DNA of 64,000 nt from Ahaetulla prasina (GCF_028640845.1 NC_080540.1:258030958-258094957); one strand, 5' to 3'. Positions 22,737-35,052 are shown, counted from the stretch's first letter. Notes: a model not told the origin generated them from the sequence alone. Program-made: numbers and translations.

Positions 22737-23470
22737 GGATGACAAGTAGTCAGTTCCAGCACCACCAAACAGCCAAGGAACGCATACTTCAGCAGCCATA
22801 GCAAAGTTTCACAAAAGAGGCCTAGTCTTTTAAAGGTATTCCTGTTAGCTCTGCCTAATACTAGTTCATGGGTAAAGAGAGAGATTTTCAGCAGTTTGAG
22901 CCACTGATGGGGTTTCAAAGGCGCCTTACTAATCTCCTGGAATATGGCCTCTAGCCTACTTGAATAATTAGGAGTCCTGTGATCTTTCCAAGTAAATTGG
23001 AGGCATAGATATTCCACAGAATCTTTTGGTCCTCAACACCTGAGAGAAGTCATTCCATATGAATAAGAGGTTGATGATAAAACTACAATTTCCCCTTCTC
23101 ATCTCTAATACAGTGAGCCTCATGGACTTCTTCAAGTTAAAGGGCACCCTGGCTAAGTGAAGAATCTCACTTTACATGATCTAACTTTTTTGGAGCCTTG
23201 AAGGATATTTGTCTAACCAGGTCATCGGCATAGGCAACAGAGCCTAGGTGCAGACCATCAAAGTTGTGGCCAACCTCAGGCAGTGGTTTCTATAGGATGA
23301 CATTAATGACCATTATAAATAACAAGGGATTTAAAGAATCTCCACGTGAGCCATTCTAACCATTGTCAATGTCATTCCTTTTTGGTTCTGCAGAATGGAA
23401 GTGGGATCTCAATAATTTATATAGGTCTGTTGGTTTTGCTGCCATCATCACACCTTTTTCTCATTAGAAA
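22737..23470 (-). pseudogene. R2-superclade LINE reverse transcriptase relic
   Basis: On the minus strand, near 23340-23190, the frame reads RGDSLNPLLFIMVI, then after a stop PLPEVGHNFDGLHLGSVAYA with the catalytic ADD box. Downstream, 23017-22737 encodes a thumb with ISKAPLKPHQWLKLL, then LVLGRANRNTFKRL. The (S/K)APLKPxQRLxxL block and AYADDLV are characteristic of R2-like elements, which usually insert in 28S rDNA. Stops and frameshifts make it a fossil. The 21682 hAT element is inserted at its downstream side. An NeSL-type relative cannot be excluded. Confidence 0.72.
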
Positions 23471-23474
23471 ATTA

Positions 23475-23995
23475 TTTGTGGTTCTTTCTTCTGCTTCAGT
23501 AATAAGGTAATACAACTTGATGGGACATATGGAAGGAGAGCATATTTTAAAATTATTTAAAATTTGAATGAAGAATCACATTAACTTTAATTATACAACT
23601 TTAAAACCATTATAAACAAGTTACCTTGAGATTTCCGTTTAGATTAGCTTCTTTTGACTCTTACAGTAAAATAAGTAATAGCTGATATTGTACAAAATAT
23701 AATGATTTCTAATCTTTGCCTTTCCTGACTTTATGACAGATATTTCTCTTTGGGAATTTTTAAATGGGATTTCAACACTATTTCCTTGATCTTTCAACAG
23801 TGAAAACATGAAAACCTATACCTTCGATCTGGACTGCTTGAAAATCCAAATCACATAACTTCTATTATACATATTGAAATGCCGGGGCTTCTTGCAATTT
23901 GAGGGTGAGGCAGTTTCTAATTGCTGCAAATTCTCACCAATCCCAGATACTTAACATTATTTCTCTTCCCTCTACAACTAACTGGCTGCTTTAAC
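23475..23995. other. AT-rich sequence, nothing recognised
   Basis: No feature identified. Confidence 0.4.
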
Positions 23996-24205
23996 ACCAG
24001 CCAGTTTGGTGTCATGGTTAAAACATCAGCCAAGAGAGTTTGACTTCTAGTCCTGTTTTCAGCACAAAGCCAGCGGGCCAGTGACATTTTCTCAGCCCCA
24101 GGAAGGAGACAATGGCAAACCACTTCTGAAAATCCTTGCCAAGAAAACTGGAGGGACTTGTCCAGGAAGTCTCCAAAAATTGGACATGATTGAATGGAAA
24201 GGGGA
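23996..24205 (+). mobile_element. tRNA-derived SINE, second type, diverged
   Basis: CAGTTTGGTGTCATGGTTAA resembles a tRNA-like A-box region common in squamate SINEs. It is followed by a B-box-like stretch near 24040 and the body GGCAAACCACTTCTGAAAAT with TTGCCAAGAAAACTG. The tail ends with ATTGGACATGATTGAATGG. It differs from both the Sauria copies and the LINE-C-tailed SINEs. Confidence 0.62.
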
Positions 24206-25643
24206 AAAATATGCATGGGTTTGGGACATATAATCAGGCTAGTAAATAGTTCTTGGTTTTTTTTTATTTTATTGCTTCAACAGACACCACAGACATGGCT
24301 GGTAATGAATGGTGGGAAAAGATGCCAGAAGACTGCTTTTGGCAATTCCACATTAGTAAGTTTGAAGAAACAGAGGCTAGTTCTACTGTAATGAATGCTT
24401 GCAAAAGGCTGAAGTGAGACAATCATTGGCTTTTGCAAGGTTAGATCTGATGGTTTTCAGAATTACTGAGAAGTAGAAAACTAGTGAAAGTAGATACTTT
24501 TGGGTACATTGATGGAATACTTAATAAAATGAAAAAAATTGAAGATCTGCGGATGCTGGTAAAAAGATAGCGGGTAATATATGGTCTGTGCAAGAAACAA
24601 ATCTTTATCATAAGCCTGAAAATATCTGTGTAATAGCATCATTCTATCTCATTTGTTATATAGAAATGAAAGTTAGGGTATGTCAGGAGAAACATAAAAA
24701 TAAGTGAAATGCTGTGCATGTACAGTAGCTAGTTGAATAGATTGAGGGGGAAAACAAAACAGATGGTGAAAATGGATGGGTAATGAATGAATCTGGAGTT
24801 AATACAAAAGTGAGTAGCTTCTATGAAACAAGTAGACTTAAATGGTTTGGTCTTATAATGTTTATAAATGAAAACTGAATCTGAATGAAAGTGATTATAA
24901 TTGACAAAAAAGGAAAGTCTGCATAAGTGGCAGGTAGATTCAATAGATGAAATCCTCAGAAAGAGAGAAGTGACAAGCGAAAGATAATGGATGAAATGGC
25001 GTACAGACATGAAGCAAAGACAGAAAGACATGGAATCAGTTAATGGCTTTAGAATAAGCTGGATATAATTAAAGTTTGTTTTATTTCCTTATCTCATATT
25101 TTTTATATATTTGGCTTGCCATTTCTTATTCCTTTTCTGCACTTCATATAACATATACTCACACTAAAAGATAATAATGTGTATTATATTGGGAGTGGGG
25201 GAGCAGGACAAAAGCACTGGGGATTTAGGCTTACCCTGAATTCCATAGTAGTAGCATTCAACAAAGAGCCTAAATACTCTGTCTTGACATAGAAGGTAAA
25301 TATAATTGCCATGTTGGAACATGCAGAGATCGATCAAATTCAGTATCTCAATTCTACAAGAGTCAACAAGATACTAGCAAGAATTTAATCAGCGGGTTCT
25401 GATAACAATTTTCTTCTATTCTTCTTCCTTTGTGACACACTTATATCTAGCCTGACCTACGGCACATTCAATGGCACACTATATTTAACCTGAGAATCTC
25501 CTAATATTCTATCTGTAGGTGGTTCCTTAATTTGTCTTCTTTTCTTTGAAGGGAGTGACATTAGATTAGTGCTGGGAAACACCTTATGCCATATCTAAAT
25601 TCAGACAGAGAAAAGTTTTTGTCCAGTACTCTGGAAAGTATCA
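24206..25643. other. Unclassified sequence
   Basis: No family recognised. The reverse 100-codon frame (24729-25031) shows no domain. Confidence 0.4.
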
Positions 25644-25651
25644 CTATAAAA

Positions 25652-25773
25652 CAGCGGTCTCCAACCTTGGTCCCTTTAAGACTTGTGGACTTTAACTCCC
25701 GGAGTCCCTCAGCCAGCAAAGCTGGCTGAGGAACTCTGGGAGTTGAAGTCCACAAGACCTCTGGAGACCCCTG
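25652..25773. mobile_element. Palindromic hAT MITE, family F1 (122 bp)
   Basis: CAGCGGTCTCCAACC start and GGAGACCCCTG end. Perfect 8-bp duplication CTATAAAA (25644-25651 and 25774-25781). The right arm lost about 12 bp compared with the left. Confidence 0.95.
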
Positions 25774-25781
25774 CTATAAAA

Positions 25782-28700
25782 CAAAAAAAAATGGAGTAAA
25801 TGGACTAGTAACTAATTGGAATAAAGTGACTTGTTTGTATGTAGCTTAATAGTCTTTCCTACACAGTCAGTAAACAGATGTATTCTTGTAGATGGTGCCT
25901 CTCCCTCACACCAATAGGCACGAGGCGCATCTTCCTTTCCCCAGTCTGCAGGTGACTATTAACAAAGCAGCCATTTTGTCCCTGATAGTACCAAAGTAAC
26001 TGACCCGAACTCTCCTCAGTCACCACAGAACATCTCTTTCCTGACTGAGAGGAGGAAGAGTGGGCTGAAGTAAGAGCTGTGCTGCTCCTTTTGGGGTGGG
26101 GGAATAACTAACTTAGTAGCAGCAGAGGAAGAGATGCTTTGCCAACAGCAATAGTTCTTCATTCTTTCCTTGCTTTTACACCATCTTCTTCTCTATTATA
26201 CCTCCTGCTAGGGCTCTATATGACCAGGTTTTTTAAACTGAAATCTTGAGCCAAGGAGGAGCTCCAAGTGGGCAGGTTCCTTTTTTCCATTTAATATTCA
26301 TTTTCACATATTGTAGCAGTAAATTTTACATAGGCCCTGTAGAAAAATCCTGCCTGCTGGAATCATATGTCAATCAATTTAATTGATTGGGTTTAGAAGG
26401 AAAAAGAAAAATCCTCTATCCAACTATCTGGTTTTTTTCCACGCTGATCTTATAAGGATCTTGCATGCATTTCCAAAGCATTAAATCCTTTCTGCATTGG
26501 GAAAGTTTTATACACACGCTTGCGCTAAACCTCAAATTAATGCCACAAAATACTGAATGTAATGTCTGTGGTGGTGATGAGTATTTAAATTGTGCCTTTA
26601 AGAGTTCCATGATTACAGCCTTGGGCCCTGAGCCATCTCGTTATATGCCTGAATGTAAACAGCATATACAGAGAAAAGAGGTAAATTTTCTGCAGGAATA
26701 CCTCTACGCTATCATTTTCCAAAGCCGAAGCAGTTTTTAAGTGTTCTCAAAATTACTAGGAGATGCTGTAAAAGCTGTGTATCGAAGAGATGCCCTAGGT
26801 AAATTTGCAAGTGGCAAAACATTGATATCAGCATTTGACATATGGACCCTAATGTAATTGCTAAAATCCCTATTTCTAGCAGCTACAAGCATATAAAAAG
26901 GATCCAGATGAATTTTTAATTTCCAATGTTCTTTAAGGCTAGCAACGCTTTAGACTAATTAAATTTTATTAGTGCAAGAGTATAAAGTTAATTTAAAATG
27001 AATGTGGATTTTTTTTTGAGGTTGATGTCTAATGTTTATTAAATGTAAATGTTATTAAAGCTATTTGAGTTGCCTGAAAAGACCATAAATGAAAATGGGA
27101 ACAAAGTCCTAAATTGTACAATTATTTTTTCTTTACCATAGTAGTATTCGGTCTCCTGGAAAAATTCGATGTGGGAAGAATTCTAGATAAATGATGCTAC
27201 TGTTGCAAGTTCATTTGAGATGCTTTTAGAGCTATTAAGCCACACATTATACCTCTGCCTTACATGTTAGATATACATGCTGAATCCAGTTCCAAAGGGA
27301 CTGATTTCTCTTTGACACAGTTCAAGTTTCAATACTCATTTGATCTCTCCATTACTCTGCTTTATCAATGTTTTTTCTTTCTTTCTGATTTTTCCATCTC
27401 CAATCAGCCTTGAAGATTTTGCTGCCGGAGATAAAGCAGCAATTATGCTGCACTAAACTCAAGGCCAGCCATGTTATTTGGGAATCCAAGCAGAAAGATA
27501 CACAGTTATTTCTCTTCTAGCCTTGGAAGTAATCATAAGCTACATAGTTAACAATGTATAACCTTTCCTTGCACTAAAATGTGCTTCCTGAAAATAGCCT
27601 TTCTGGCATCTAGCTGCACGAATCTTCATGGGAATTTTCTTTAGAACTCCAATTTGATCATACAAGATATGAAATATTCAGAATCCATATATTTTGAAAT
27701 TTACATTCGCTACTGCCTTATCTGCATTGTAGAGGATTCATAGGCTGGGTACAAATAATACATTAAGCCATAATATAATTTAGTTGGTTTTAGTTTAATG
27801 TTTTACCCAGACACTGTAACATTTATCCATCAGGTCTTTCTAGCTTCTTTAACCAACCATCTTCTAATCTGATTCAGAAACCCAGCCACATGGTCTTTAT
27901 AGTACAGTGTGCATACACATATCCTATACTATTTAGTAATTTGCTGAGATAATTTCTTGCGATATTCACCAAAGACCTAAACTGAAAGAGAAAACCAATC
28001 CAACGTACCCATGACAAAACCTATAGGTTTTGTAGAAGCCAATAGGCATGATTATATGAAATCAAATTTTATTTTGCTTAGTATTCAGTGGTTTTAACCA
28101 ACTCTTATGGATTAGTTGGTTGGTTCATTTGTTTGCATGTCACCATCTCATACTTTTGGCGTATTAGATATTGTGAATTGTATTATTTCTTCAAACTTTC
28201 CTTTTTTCTTTCTGAGTAGCATACATTATTTTATATTCTTAATTTTGCTGTGTCTTTGCCAGATTTTAATATCATGCAAACTCTTTGATTGCTTGGCATT
28301 TTTCCTTTAAGCAACTACTAATTGATGGTGATGTGTTTTTTTAAAATAAAAAACAATGTTTATTAAAGCTGTGCATACTTAACAATTATTTGATAAAGGT
28401 ATTTTGGAACACATAAGTAATGAGTACTGCATCTCTTTCAAAGCAGCTATGTCTTTGTAGAATATGAGAATATCTTCGAGCCCTAATAAAGTAACTCACA
28501 AAATGCAGCTGTTTAATGCAAAAGTTTAATGCAGCAGCAATTTGGCAGGCACATTCTGCAGCCCAAAGCTTCAGTATTTGTTTCTAAACAATTTTCCATG
28601 CATTGAACCAATTTAGCCTAAAGACAATTAATGCATGAATAATCATGATAAGCTGTAATTACTGAAAATACAATTGTAGGCTAGGATAGTAGCCTAAATT

Positions 28701-30102
28701 ATTAAATGGCACTTATAATTGCCAATACTATTTTAATTTCTACAGAGTTCAGGAGAAACCCTCAAGCTAAATAATTGGCAATTCAATCTATGTTCAGTTA
28801 GACTCTATCCAGATTGATTTGGTCTCCTGATTCATAACACATCTATCTTGTCAATAATAAACTCCCATTTATTTGTCCTTAGTCAGCCTCAAATAGTTTA
28901 TGGACACCCATTAGAGACTTCTGCAGGCTTGAGATTTAGAGATAGAAAAAGATAAGCTGTCATATGTATATTTATTTAGATGATCTATAAGCCTGTCCAA
29001 CTCATAAACTATTAATGAAGGTGGTGTAAAAATATAAAACTTATATTGAAACAAACTCCACAACACAGACATAACCAAAGCTGGGAATAATAACCACTTG
29101 TTTCCTAACAGAATGAGCTCAAAGGCTATTCTGACTCAGTGTGTGGGAAAGGAGACAAATCTTCATGGGTCTATGAGAGGCTAATATATTTGACCTTCCA
29201 GCACGTTAGAGGGAACCTTGTTCCAAAAGACAGATGCACCAATAGAAAGGTACTTGATCCTGTAGCTTAAAAGACAGATAATGTTTCATATAACTGTTAC
29301 ATATCAAAAGATAAAATAAAATATTGTGATAATCTATAACATGGGTACCAGATCTGGAAACTGTCTAAGTTGCAAAAGGAGGAATGAGGGAATTGTTATT
29401 GCAGTACACAATCAAATATTTATGCCTACTCATATTCATGATTGCCTTTGAATATACTTTAAGGGCACAAGCCAAGTAGGCAGAATAAGCAATGATGATT
29501 TCACCCCCATGATTGATACCACTGCAATTCGTTTGATGAGCACATGTATCATTGTCTCCCATTTATGCTAACTCTTCATTAGGCTCCTGTGGATAGCCTG
29601 TTTAATGTGCTTTTCTTCAATCCATGAGGAATCACAAAAAGTATGCTGGCATTCTTTAGTATATTTCAACAGCCAAACTCTAAGCTGCCTAAGCAATGAA
29701 GTTGATGGCTGGTGCTGTCCTTATATTTAATATGGGATTAATTAAAGTGAGTGAATGATGCAATTGCTGCCAATAGGAAAACCATTCACCCATCACTTTG
29801 CCTAAATGGAGTGGGGTTAGGATTTGGGAAAGTCTGACAGGTAGCTTTGTCCATGGATTTAGCCACATATCAGAACCTGATCTATGGGATGAGTGGTATA
29901 TTTCCAGCTCTAAGGAAGCCACAGGGTAAGGATAAGGACTTCTTGGATGAGTTCTGTCACTCATTTTATGAAAGTTAGTCCTTATATAGGCCAGTGAAAA
30001 ATGATTCAATAGTAAATCTGACAGTAGAAAGAGAAGAAGACCAGATAGGAAAAAAGTCGACCTATTTAAAAGAATGGTGATTACACCAGGTGATTTTGGA
30101 TA
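25782..30102. other. Repeat-poor island (4.3 kb)
   Basis: No transposon recognisable by eye across 4.3 kb, in contrast to the rest of the window. AT-rich with many TAATTA-like motifs. Small frames such as 26465-26740 (91 codons) have no recognisable domain. It could hold conserved non-coding sequence, but that cannot be judged without alignment. Confidence 0.4.
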
Positions 30103-30110
30103 CTCTATAT

Positions 30111-30213
30111 CAGGGTCTCCAACCTTGGTCCCTTTAAGACTTGTGGACTTCAACTCCCAGAGTTCCTCAGCCAGCTTTGCAAGTCTTAAAGGGACCAAGG
30201 TTGGAGACCCCTG
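30111..30213. mobile_element. Palindromic hAT MITE, family F1 (103 bp)
   Basis: CAGGGTCTCCAACC start and GGTTGGAGACCCCTG end. Perfect 8-bp duplication CTCTATAT (30103-30110 and 30214-30221). The centre is partly deleted. Confidence 0.95.
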
Positions 30214-30221
30214 CTCTATAT

Positions 30222-30705
30222 AGGGTTTTTTCTTGAAGGGACGAGCACAGGATTTCCTGAAATTCATTGGTTATGACTTCCTCCTTTCTTCAATAAGATC
30301 ATCAGAAGTTCTTAGATTTCAAGTGGTTCAGTATTCCAGCCTGGTACAATACTCCTCTATCCCTTGCTTTATCTTCCCTTCACTCTTTCTGTCCATGCTT
30401 TCTTGTACACTGTTGGCATCTTACTGAGACATTCTTACTTTCATCTTACTTTCATTACTAATCATCTTTCTCACACTCTTTCATTCTTTCAGGCCTTAAT
30501 GAATAGTAAGATATCTCTCAGATACAGTTCAGGAGATCTGTGGAGAAGCCCATTATCAAGTCTTTGACAGATTCCTATGTTAATGTTTTCTGTTCTTTCT
30601 GCAAATGCTCAGTGGAAGAATCCACATCTTAATGCAATCTCTGACAGACAACAAACAGTCATTATCACTTAAATCTTTATATTACTTGGTTGAATGAAAT
30701 CAATA
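30222..30705. other. Unclassified sequence between two F1 MITEs
   Basis: No feature recognised. Confidence 0.4.
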
Positions 30706-30713
30706 TTCTGCCT

Positions 30714-30848
30714 CAGGGGTCTCCAACCTTGGTTCCTTTAAGACTTGTGGACTTCAAGTCCCAGAGTTCCTCAGCCAACTTTGCTGGCTGAGGGACTCTG
30801 GGAGTTGAAGTCCACAAGTCTTAAAGGGACCAAGGTTGGAGACCCCTA
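30714..30848. mobile_element. Palindromic hAT MITE, family F1 (135 bp)
   Basis: CAGGGGTCTCCAACC start, and GGTTGGAGACCCCTA end (last base mutated). Perfect 8-bp duplication TTCTGCCT (30706-30713 and 30849-30856). Full length, with the CAGCCAACTTTGCTGGCTGA centre. Confidence 0.95.
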
Positions 30849-30856
30849 TTCTGCCT

Positions 30857-31162
30857 CACTATTAAGTAACTTATTATTTCACAGTGTAGCTAGATTCCCA
30901 TGCCCACAGTATTACAGTCAAGTAAAAACAATGGGGAAAAAGTTATTGATTTCACAGTGAAATAAGTGACCATCAGAAAAAACAGACCATAGGTATCCAT
31001 TGCTACAGCAAAATGCGTATGTACATTTTAACAATAATTGCTTGATGAGCAATTGTAAACAAGTATTGTAAACAAAGATTTAAGGGACTGAAAAGCTAGT
31101 GTGGTCTTTGCCTGATGTTCTCTCTCATCAGAATTCAAATTCATGCTGTAGATTTACATATT
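30857..31162. other. AT-rich sequence, nothing recognised
   Basis: No feature identified. Confidence 0.4.
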
Positions 31163-31336
31163 AATTTTTAAATTTTTAATTTATTATTTATTTGTCAAAC
31201 ACAACAATATATATAAGTATAAGCATGAAATAACCATACGAATTAGATACAACCAAAGTGAACTTTAGGACAGGAACGGTAGGCATGCTGGTGCTCTTAT
31301 GCCCTTACAGACCTCTTAGGAATGGGGTGAGGTCAA
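31163..31336 (-). mobile_element. LINE-B 3' end (outer piece, split by CR1)
   Basis: Read on the minus strand this is the 3' non-coding end of a jockey-superfamily LINE: TTGACCTCACCCCATTCCTA, then CGTTCCTGTCC, then TTGTGTTTGACAAATAAAT. It matches 45593-45785. The rest of the element continues at 32087 beyond a CR1 insertion. Confidence 0.88.
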
Positions 31337-31945
31337 CAGTGTGCAGCAGCTGCTAAAAAAGCCAACGCAGTTCTGGGCTGCATAAACAGAGGGATAGAAT
31401 CAAGATCACGTGAAGTGTTAGTGCCACTTTATAATGCCTTGGTAAGGCAACACTTGGAATATTGCATCCAGTTTTGGTTGCCACGATGTAAAAAAGATGT
31501 TGAGACTCTAGAAAGAGTGCAGAGAAGAGCAACAAAGATGATTAGGGGACTGGAGGCTAAAACATATGAAGAACGGTTGCAGGAACTGGGTATGTCTAGT
31601 TTAATAAAAAGAAGGACTAGGGGAGACATGATAGCTGTGTTCCAATATCTCAGGGGTTGCCACAAAGAAGAGGGAGTCGGGCTGTTCTCCAAAGCACCTG
31701 AGGGTAGAACAAGAAGCAATGGGTGGAAACTGATCAAAGAAAGAAGCAACTTAGAACTAAGGAGAAATTTCCTGACAGTTAGAACAATTAATAAGTGGAA
31801 CGACTTGCCTGCAGAAGTTGTGAATGCTCCAACACTGGAAATTTTTAAGAAAATGTTGGATAACCATCTGACTGAGATGGTGTAGGGTTTCCTGCCTGGG
31901 CAGGGGGTTGGACTAGAAGGCCTCCAAGGTCCCTTCCAACTCTGA
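31334..31945 (+). mobile_element. CR1/L3 LINE 3' part, inserted in LINE-B
   Basis: Begins at GTGCAGCAGCTGCTAAAAAA and ends CCCTTCCAACTCTG, then a TTATG repeat. It is the least decayed CR1 in the window. It disrupts a reverse-strand LINE-B, and no target duplication is evident, as is common for CR1. Confidence 0.94.
31415..31885 (+). pseudogene. CR1 ORF2 C-terminal fragment (156 codons)
   Basis: One uninterrupted frame encodes the end of the CR1 reverse transcriptase: [20 protein letters not shown], then [18 protein letters not shown], the tail FLTVRTINKWNDLPAEVV and the family stop. It lacks the catalytic core and endonuclease because the copy is 5'-truncated, so it is inert despite being open. 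Confidence 0.92.
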
Positions 31946-32080
31946 TGTTATGTTATGTTATGTTATGTTATGTTATGTTATGTTATGTTATGTTATGTTA
32001 TGTTATGTTATGTTATGTTATGTTATGTTATGTTATGTTATGTTATGTTATGTTATGTTATGTTGTTATGTTATGTTATG
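31946..32080. repeat. (TTATG)n microsatellite at CR1 tail
   Basis: About 27 TTATG units, one interrupted near 32064. Frames reading MLCYVMLCYV are artefacts of it. Confidence 0.97.
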
Positions 32081-32084
32081 TCTT

Positions 32085-32947
32085 TGGTTAAAGCTTTGGG
32101 GATTTTGGGAAGAGACCACCAGAGTCAGGTAGTGCATTCCAGGCATTAACAACTCTGTTACTGAAGTCATATTTTCTACAATCAAGATTGGAGCAGTTCA
32201 CTTTAAGTTTAAATTTATAGTGTGCTTATGTATTGTTGTGGCTGAAGCTGAAGTAGTCTTTGACAGGAAGGACATTGTAGCAGATGATTTTATGAGTCAT
32301 AGTCAGGCCATGCCAAAGATGGCAGAGTTCTAAATTTTCTAAACCCAGGATTTCAAGCCTGGAGGCATAAGGTATTTTGTTGTGATCAGAGGAGTGGAGA
32401 ACTCTTCTTGTAAAATATTTCTGGACACGCTCAATTGTATTAATGTCCGAAATGAGGTGTGGGTTCCAGACAGGCGAGCTGTAATTGAGAATTGGTGTAG
32501 CAAATGTTTTGTATGCTCTGGTTAGTAGTGTAATCTTTCTGGAGAAGAAGCTTAGGTTTACAATTCTTAAAGCCTTTTTGGCGATGTAGTTGCAGTGGGC
32601 TTTGGAACTTAGATCGTTTGAAATGAAAACTCCATGGTCTTTGACGGAGTGAGGGTCATCTACAAGGTAATGTCCATCAAGCTTGTATTTAGTGTTCTGA
32701 TTCTTTTTTCCAATGTGTAAGACAGAGCATTTGTTGGTTGAGATTTGGAGTTGCCAAATTTTTGACCATTCTGACACCAAGTCAAGGTCTTTTTGAAGGG
32801 TAGCCACATTATTGGTAGTGTTAAATAATTTAAGATCATCGGCGAAGAAAACACAATTACGTATAATATGGCCACAGAGGTCGTTAATGTATAATATGAA
32901 GAGTGTTGTTACTGGAACGCTGCCTTGGGGGACACCACCATTGACAG
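32085..32947 (-). mobile_element. LINE-B (jockey superfamily), inner piece with RT C-terminal half
   Basis: The minus-strand frame 32807-32226 encodes KCSVLHIGKKN, then VKDHGVFISNDLSSKAHC, then SPVWNPHLISDINTIERVQK and the arm LEILGLENLELCHLWHGL. Upstream (32947-32810) a second frame has GVPQGSVP-like and FFADDLKLF motifs, the catalytic FADD box. It is a CR1/L2/Rex1-type LINE whose exact clade I cannot fix. The copy is 5'-truncated and interrupted by the CR1 at 31334. Confidence 0.88.
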
Positions 32948-33814
32948 GAGCAGGATTTGATAGGCATTATGTAAGTTTTCACTCTGTAGCTGATGAATGA
33001 AACACTGCTTTATAAAAGTTGTTTACATAGAGTGCATTTCAGAATCATACTTCTCAAAACCATATCAGCTAAAATGTTTGCTTTTTGTTTGTAAGATGTG
33101 CAGACTCTCTGACTCTGAATCTTCTCTAAAGTCAGTGGAGTTTTTGTTGAACAGGTTGTTAAAATTCTAGCAGTGTAGCAACATCAATCTTCCACTTTAA
33201 AGGGTTTTTGTTTGCTTAATTCACAATTTCACACAATCCTTAGCAATAATGGCAGCAAAGTAGAGTGATTATAGTGATGCACATCTTCAGTAAGTTCAAG
33301 GAGTGGTTCAGTTTGCAAAACTCTTTCTATTGTAATTGTGCAGTATTACTGACTGCTCTCTCTCTCTCACAATACAATATTACACTAATAGTGCTGAATT
33401 CACCTGATTTTTTCTGGCATTATATCTTACTATCCATTGAGCTGGAGTTGCCAACTGAATTTTCTGTGGGAATACATGAGAGAATTAGTGCTGGATAATA
33501 CTACTGGAAACTGGAAATGGTAGGATGCTTACTAAAGAGTAAGAAATATATTCACATAGAAAACTGGAATGTTGCAGGAAAAAATATTTAATTATTTCCC
33601 TTGAAGTCTAGGGCATCCACAGAGAGCGACAAGGCGGAGGAAATGACAACCTATACAAATTAATATGATCTCATGTGTAATACAAAAGACAGTGATGAAA
33701 ATCTAGATTGTGCCATTATCCAATGATATCAAGATGTATATACTGCCATTTTGACATAATCGTTGCCTTGTTACAGCCACTCTAACAAATTTATATTGTT
33801 TAATATGAAATAGG
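32948..33814. other. Unclassified sequence
   Basis: No family or exon recognised. Short CT tract near 33358-33368. Confidence 0.4.
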
Positions 33815-33878
33815 GTGGTCATTACTTATAAAATAGTATAAGTAATAACCACTACGGAAGTCCCCTTCCATAGTGGTT
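33815..33878. repeat. Two overlapping hairpins
   Basis: GTGGTCATTACTTATA (33815-33830) pairs with 33837-33852 with one mismatch over a 6-nt loop. Overlapping it, 33847-33860 pairs with 33865-33878 with one mismatch. The middle strand AACCAC is shared, so the two stems are alternatives. Confidence 0.9.
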
Positions 33879-34525
33879 AATATGGAATGTATTTTGAAGC
33901 TTGGGAAAGTGAGAAGGATTGATTTATTCCAGAATTAACAAAAGCAATTTTGAAAGTTTTTTGTCTAACTGAATGTTTTGTCTTTGAATGGCTGGTGATT
34001 CCCTCCCCCCTCCAAATGTCAATAGTTGCCTTTCTAGAATGCTTAATAGATGCCTTGCAGCTGTCATTTCAAATAAAGATGAACATACTATGTTCCATTT
34101 AAGAAACTATTGACATTTGCTTCTTCTAATATATTAAAGACATAAAGATGTCTCTTGTCAACACATGATGCATATCTGATTTTCTTCAGCCTTTGTTTTG
34201 TAATTATTATATTGTAGCCACATGTGGAGATATAAATCAGCAAGTTACAAAGGATTAACTCTTCAATCATTATATGCACAAAAAATATGTATAGCATGGC
34301 TAGCGCAAGCCAAGTGAACATGCTTCATGGAACCAAGTTAAACTTCTTAGGCTATACAGAACATAAAGAAAAGCCTTTATCTCCACAAATATTCTTTTTC
34401 CAATTACATGGGAGATAACAGTGAAGTTTTTTTTTTCCATTAGGACTATGATCATCCTAAAGATATAGGATTAGGTGGCAGGGACTGAACTCACTCAGAA
34501 TACTAAATCAACAAAGAGATGAGGC
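33879..34525. other. Unclassified sequence
   Basis: No family or exon recognised. Confidence 0.4.
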
Positions 34526-34863
34526 CAGGGATGAAATGTAAAATTTGTTACTACTGGTTACCTTAGTGGGGGAGGGGTGTAATGTGACTGGGTGGGTGTG
34601 GCCATCTTTTTTTTTTTTTTACTTTTGAAAGCATTTTTTCTACAACCTCTTCGGCCAAAGAAAAAATGCTTTTAAAAGGGTCCTCTGAATCTTTTCTTTT
34701 AAAAGCATTTTTTTTGCCTTTAAAAGAAAAAAAAGCCTCTTACAATCAGGCAACTCAGCTGGGATCGTCAGAGGACCCTTTTAAAAGAATTTTTTTACAA
34801 CCTCTTCAGCCGAAGAGGTTTTAAAAGCCCCTGACAATCCCAGCTGAGCTGCACGATCATCAG
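34526..34863. mobile_element. hAT element, family F4, right end missing
   Basis: CAGGGATGAAAT left terminus and the AAAAGC/TTTTAAAAG-rich interior of the 21682 element. The sequence passes into a LINE-B 3' end at about 34864 without a right terminal repeat. Confidence 0.78.
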
Positions 34864-35052
34864 AATAACTACAATAAGGGGCGTGCATAAGAGCACAAAA
34901 GTGCCTACCGTTCCTGTCCTAATGTTTCCTTTCATTATATCAAATTAATACAATTATTACATACTTTTGCTCATATATATGCTTATATGATATTTTGTTG
35001 ATTTATGTTGATGCTTGTGTATACTGTTGTGACAAAATAAAAATAAAAAAAA
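34864..35052 (+). mobile_element. LINE-B 3' non-coding end
   Basis: AAGGGGCGTGCATAAGAGCA, then GCCTACCGTTCCTGTCCTAA, then TTGTGACAAAATAAAAATA, the LINE-B terminus with an A-rich tail. Confidence 0.85.

Noticed and set aside
22737..23470. rDNA next to the R2-like relic
   Set aside because: No 28S-like sequence is recognisable on either side.
26465..26740. 91-codon frame with several cysteines
   Set aside because: No recognisable domain, splice context or homologue from memory, and a reverse frame overlaps it. Not supportable as a gene.
31950..32149. MLCYV-repeat frames
   Set aside because: Translation of the (TTATG)n microsatellite.
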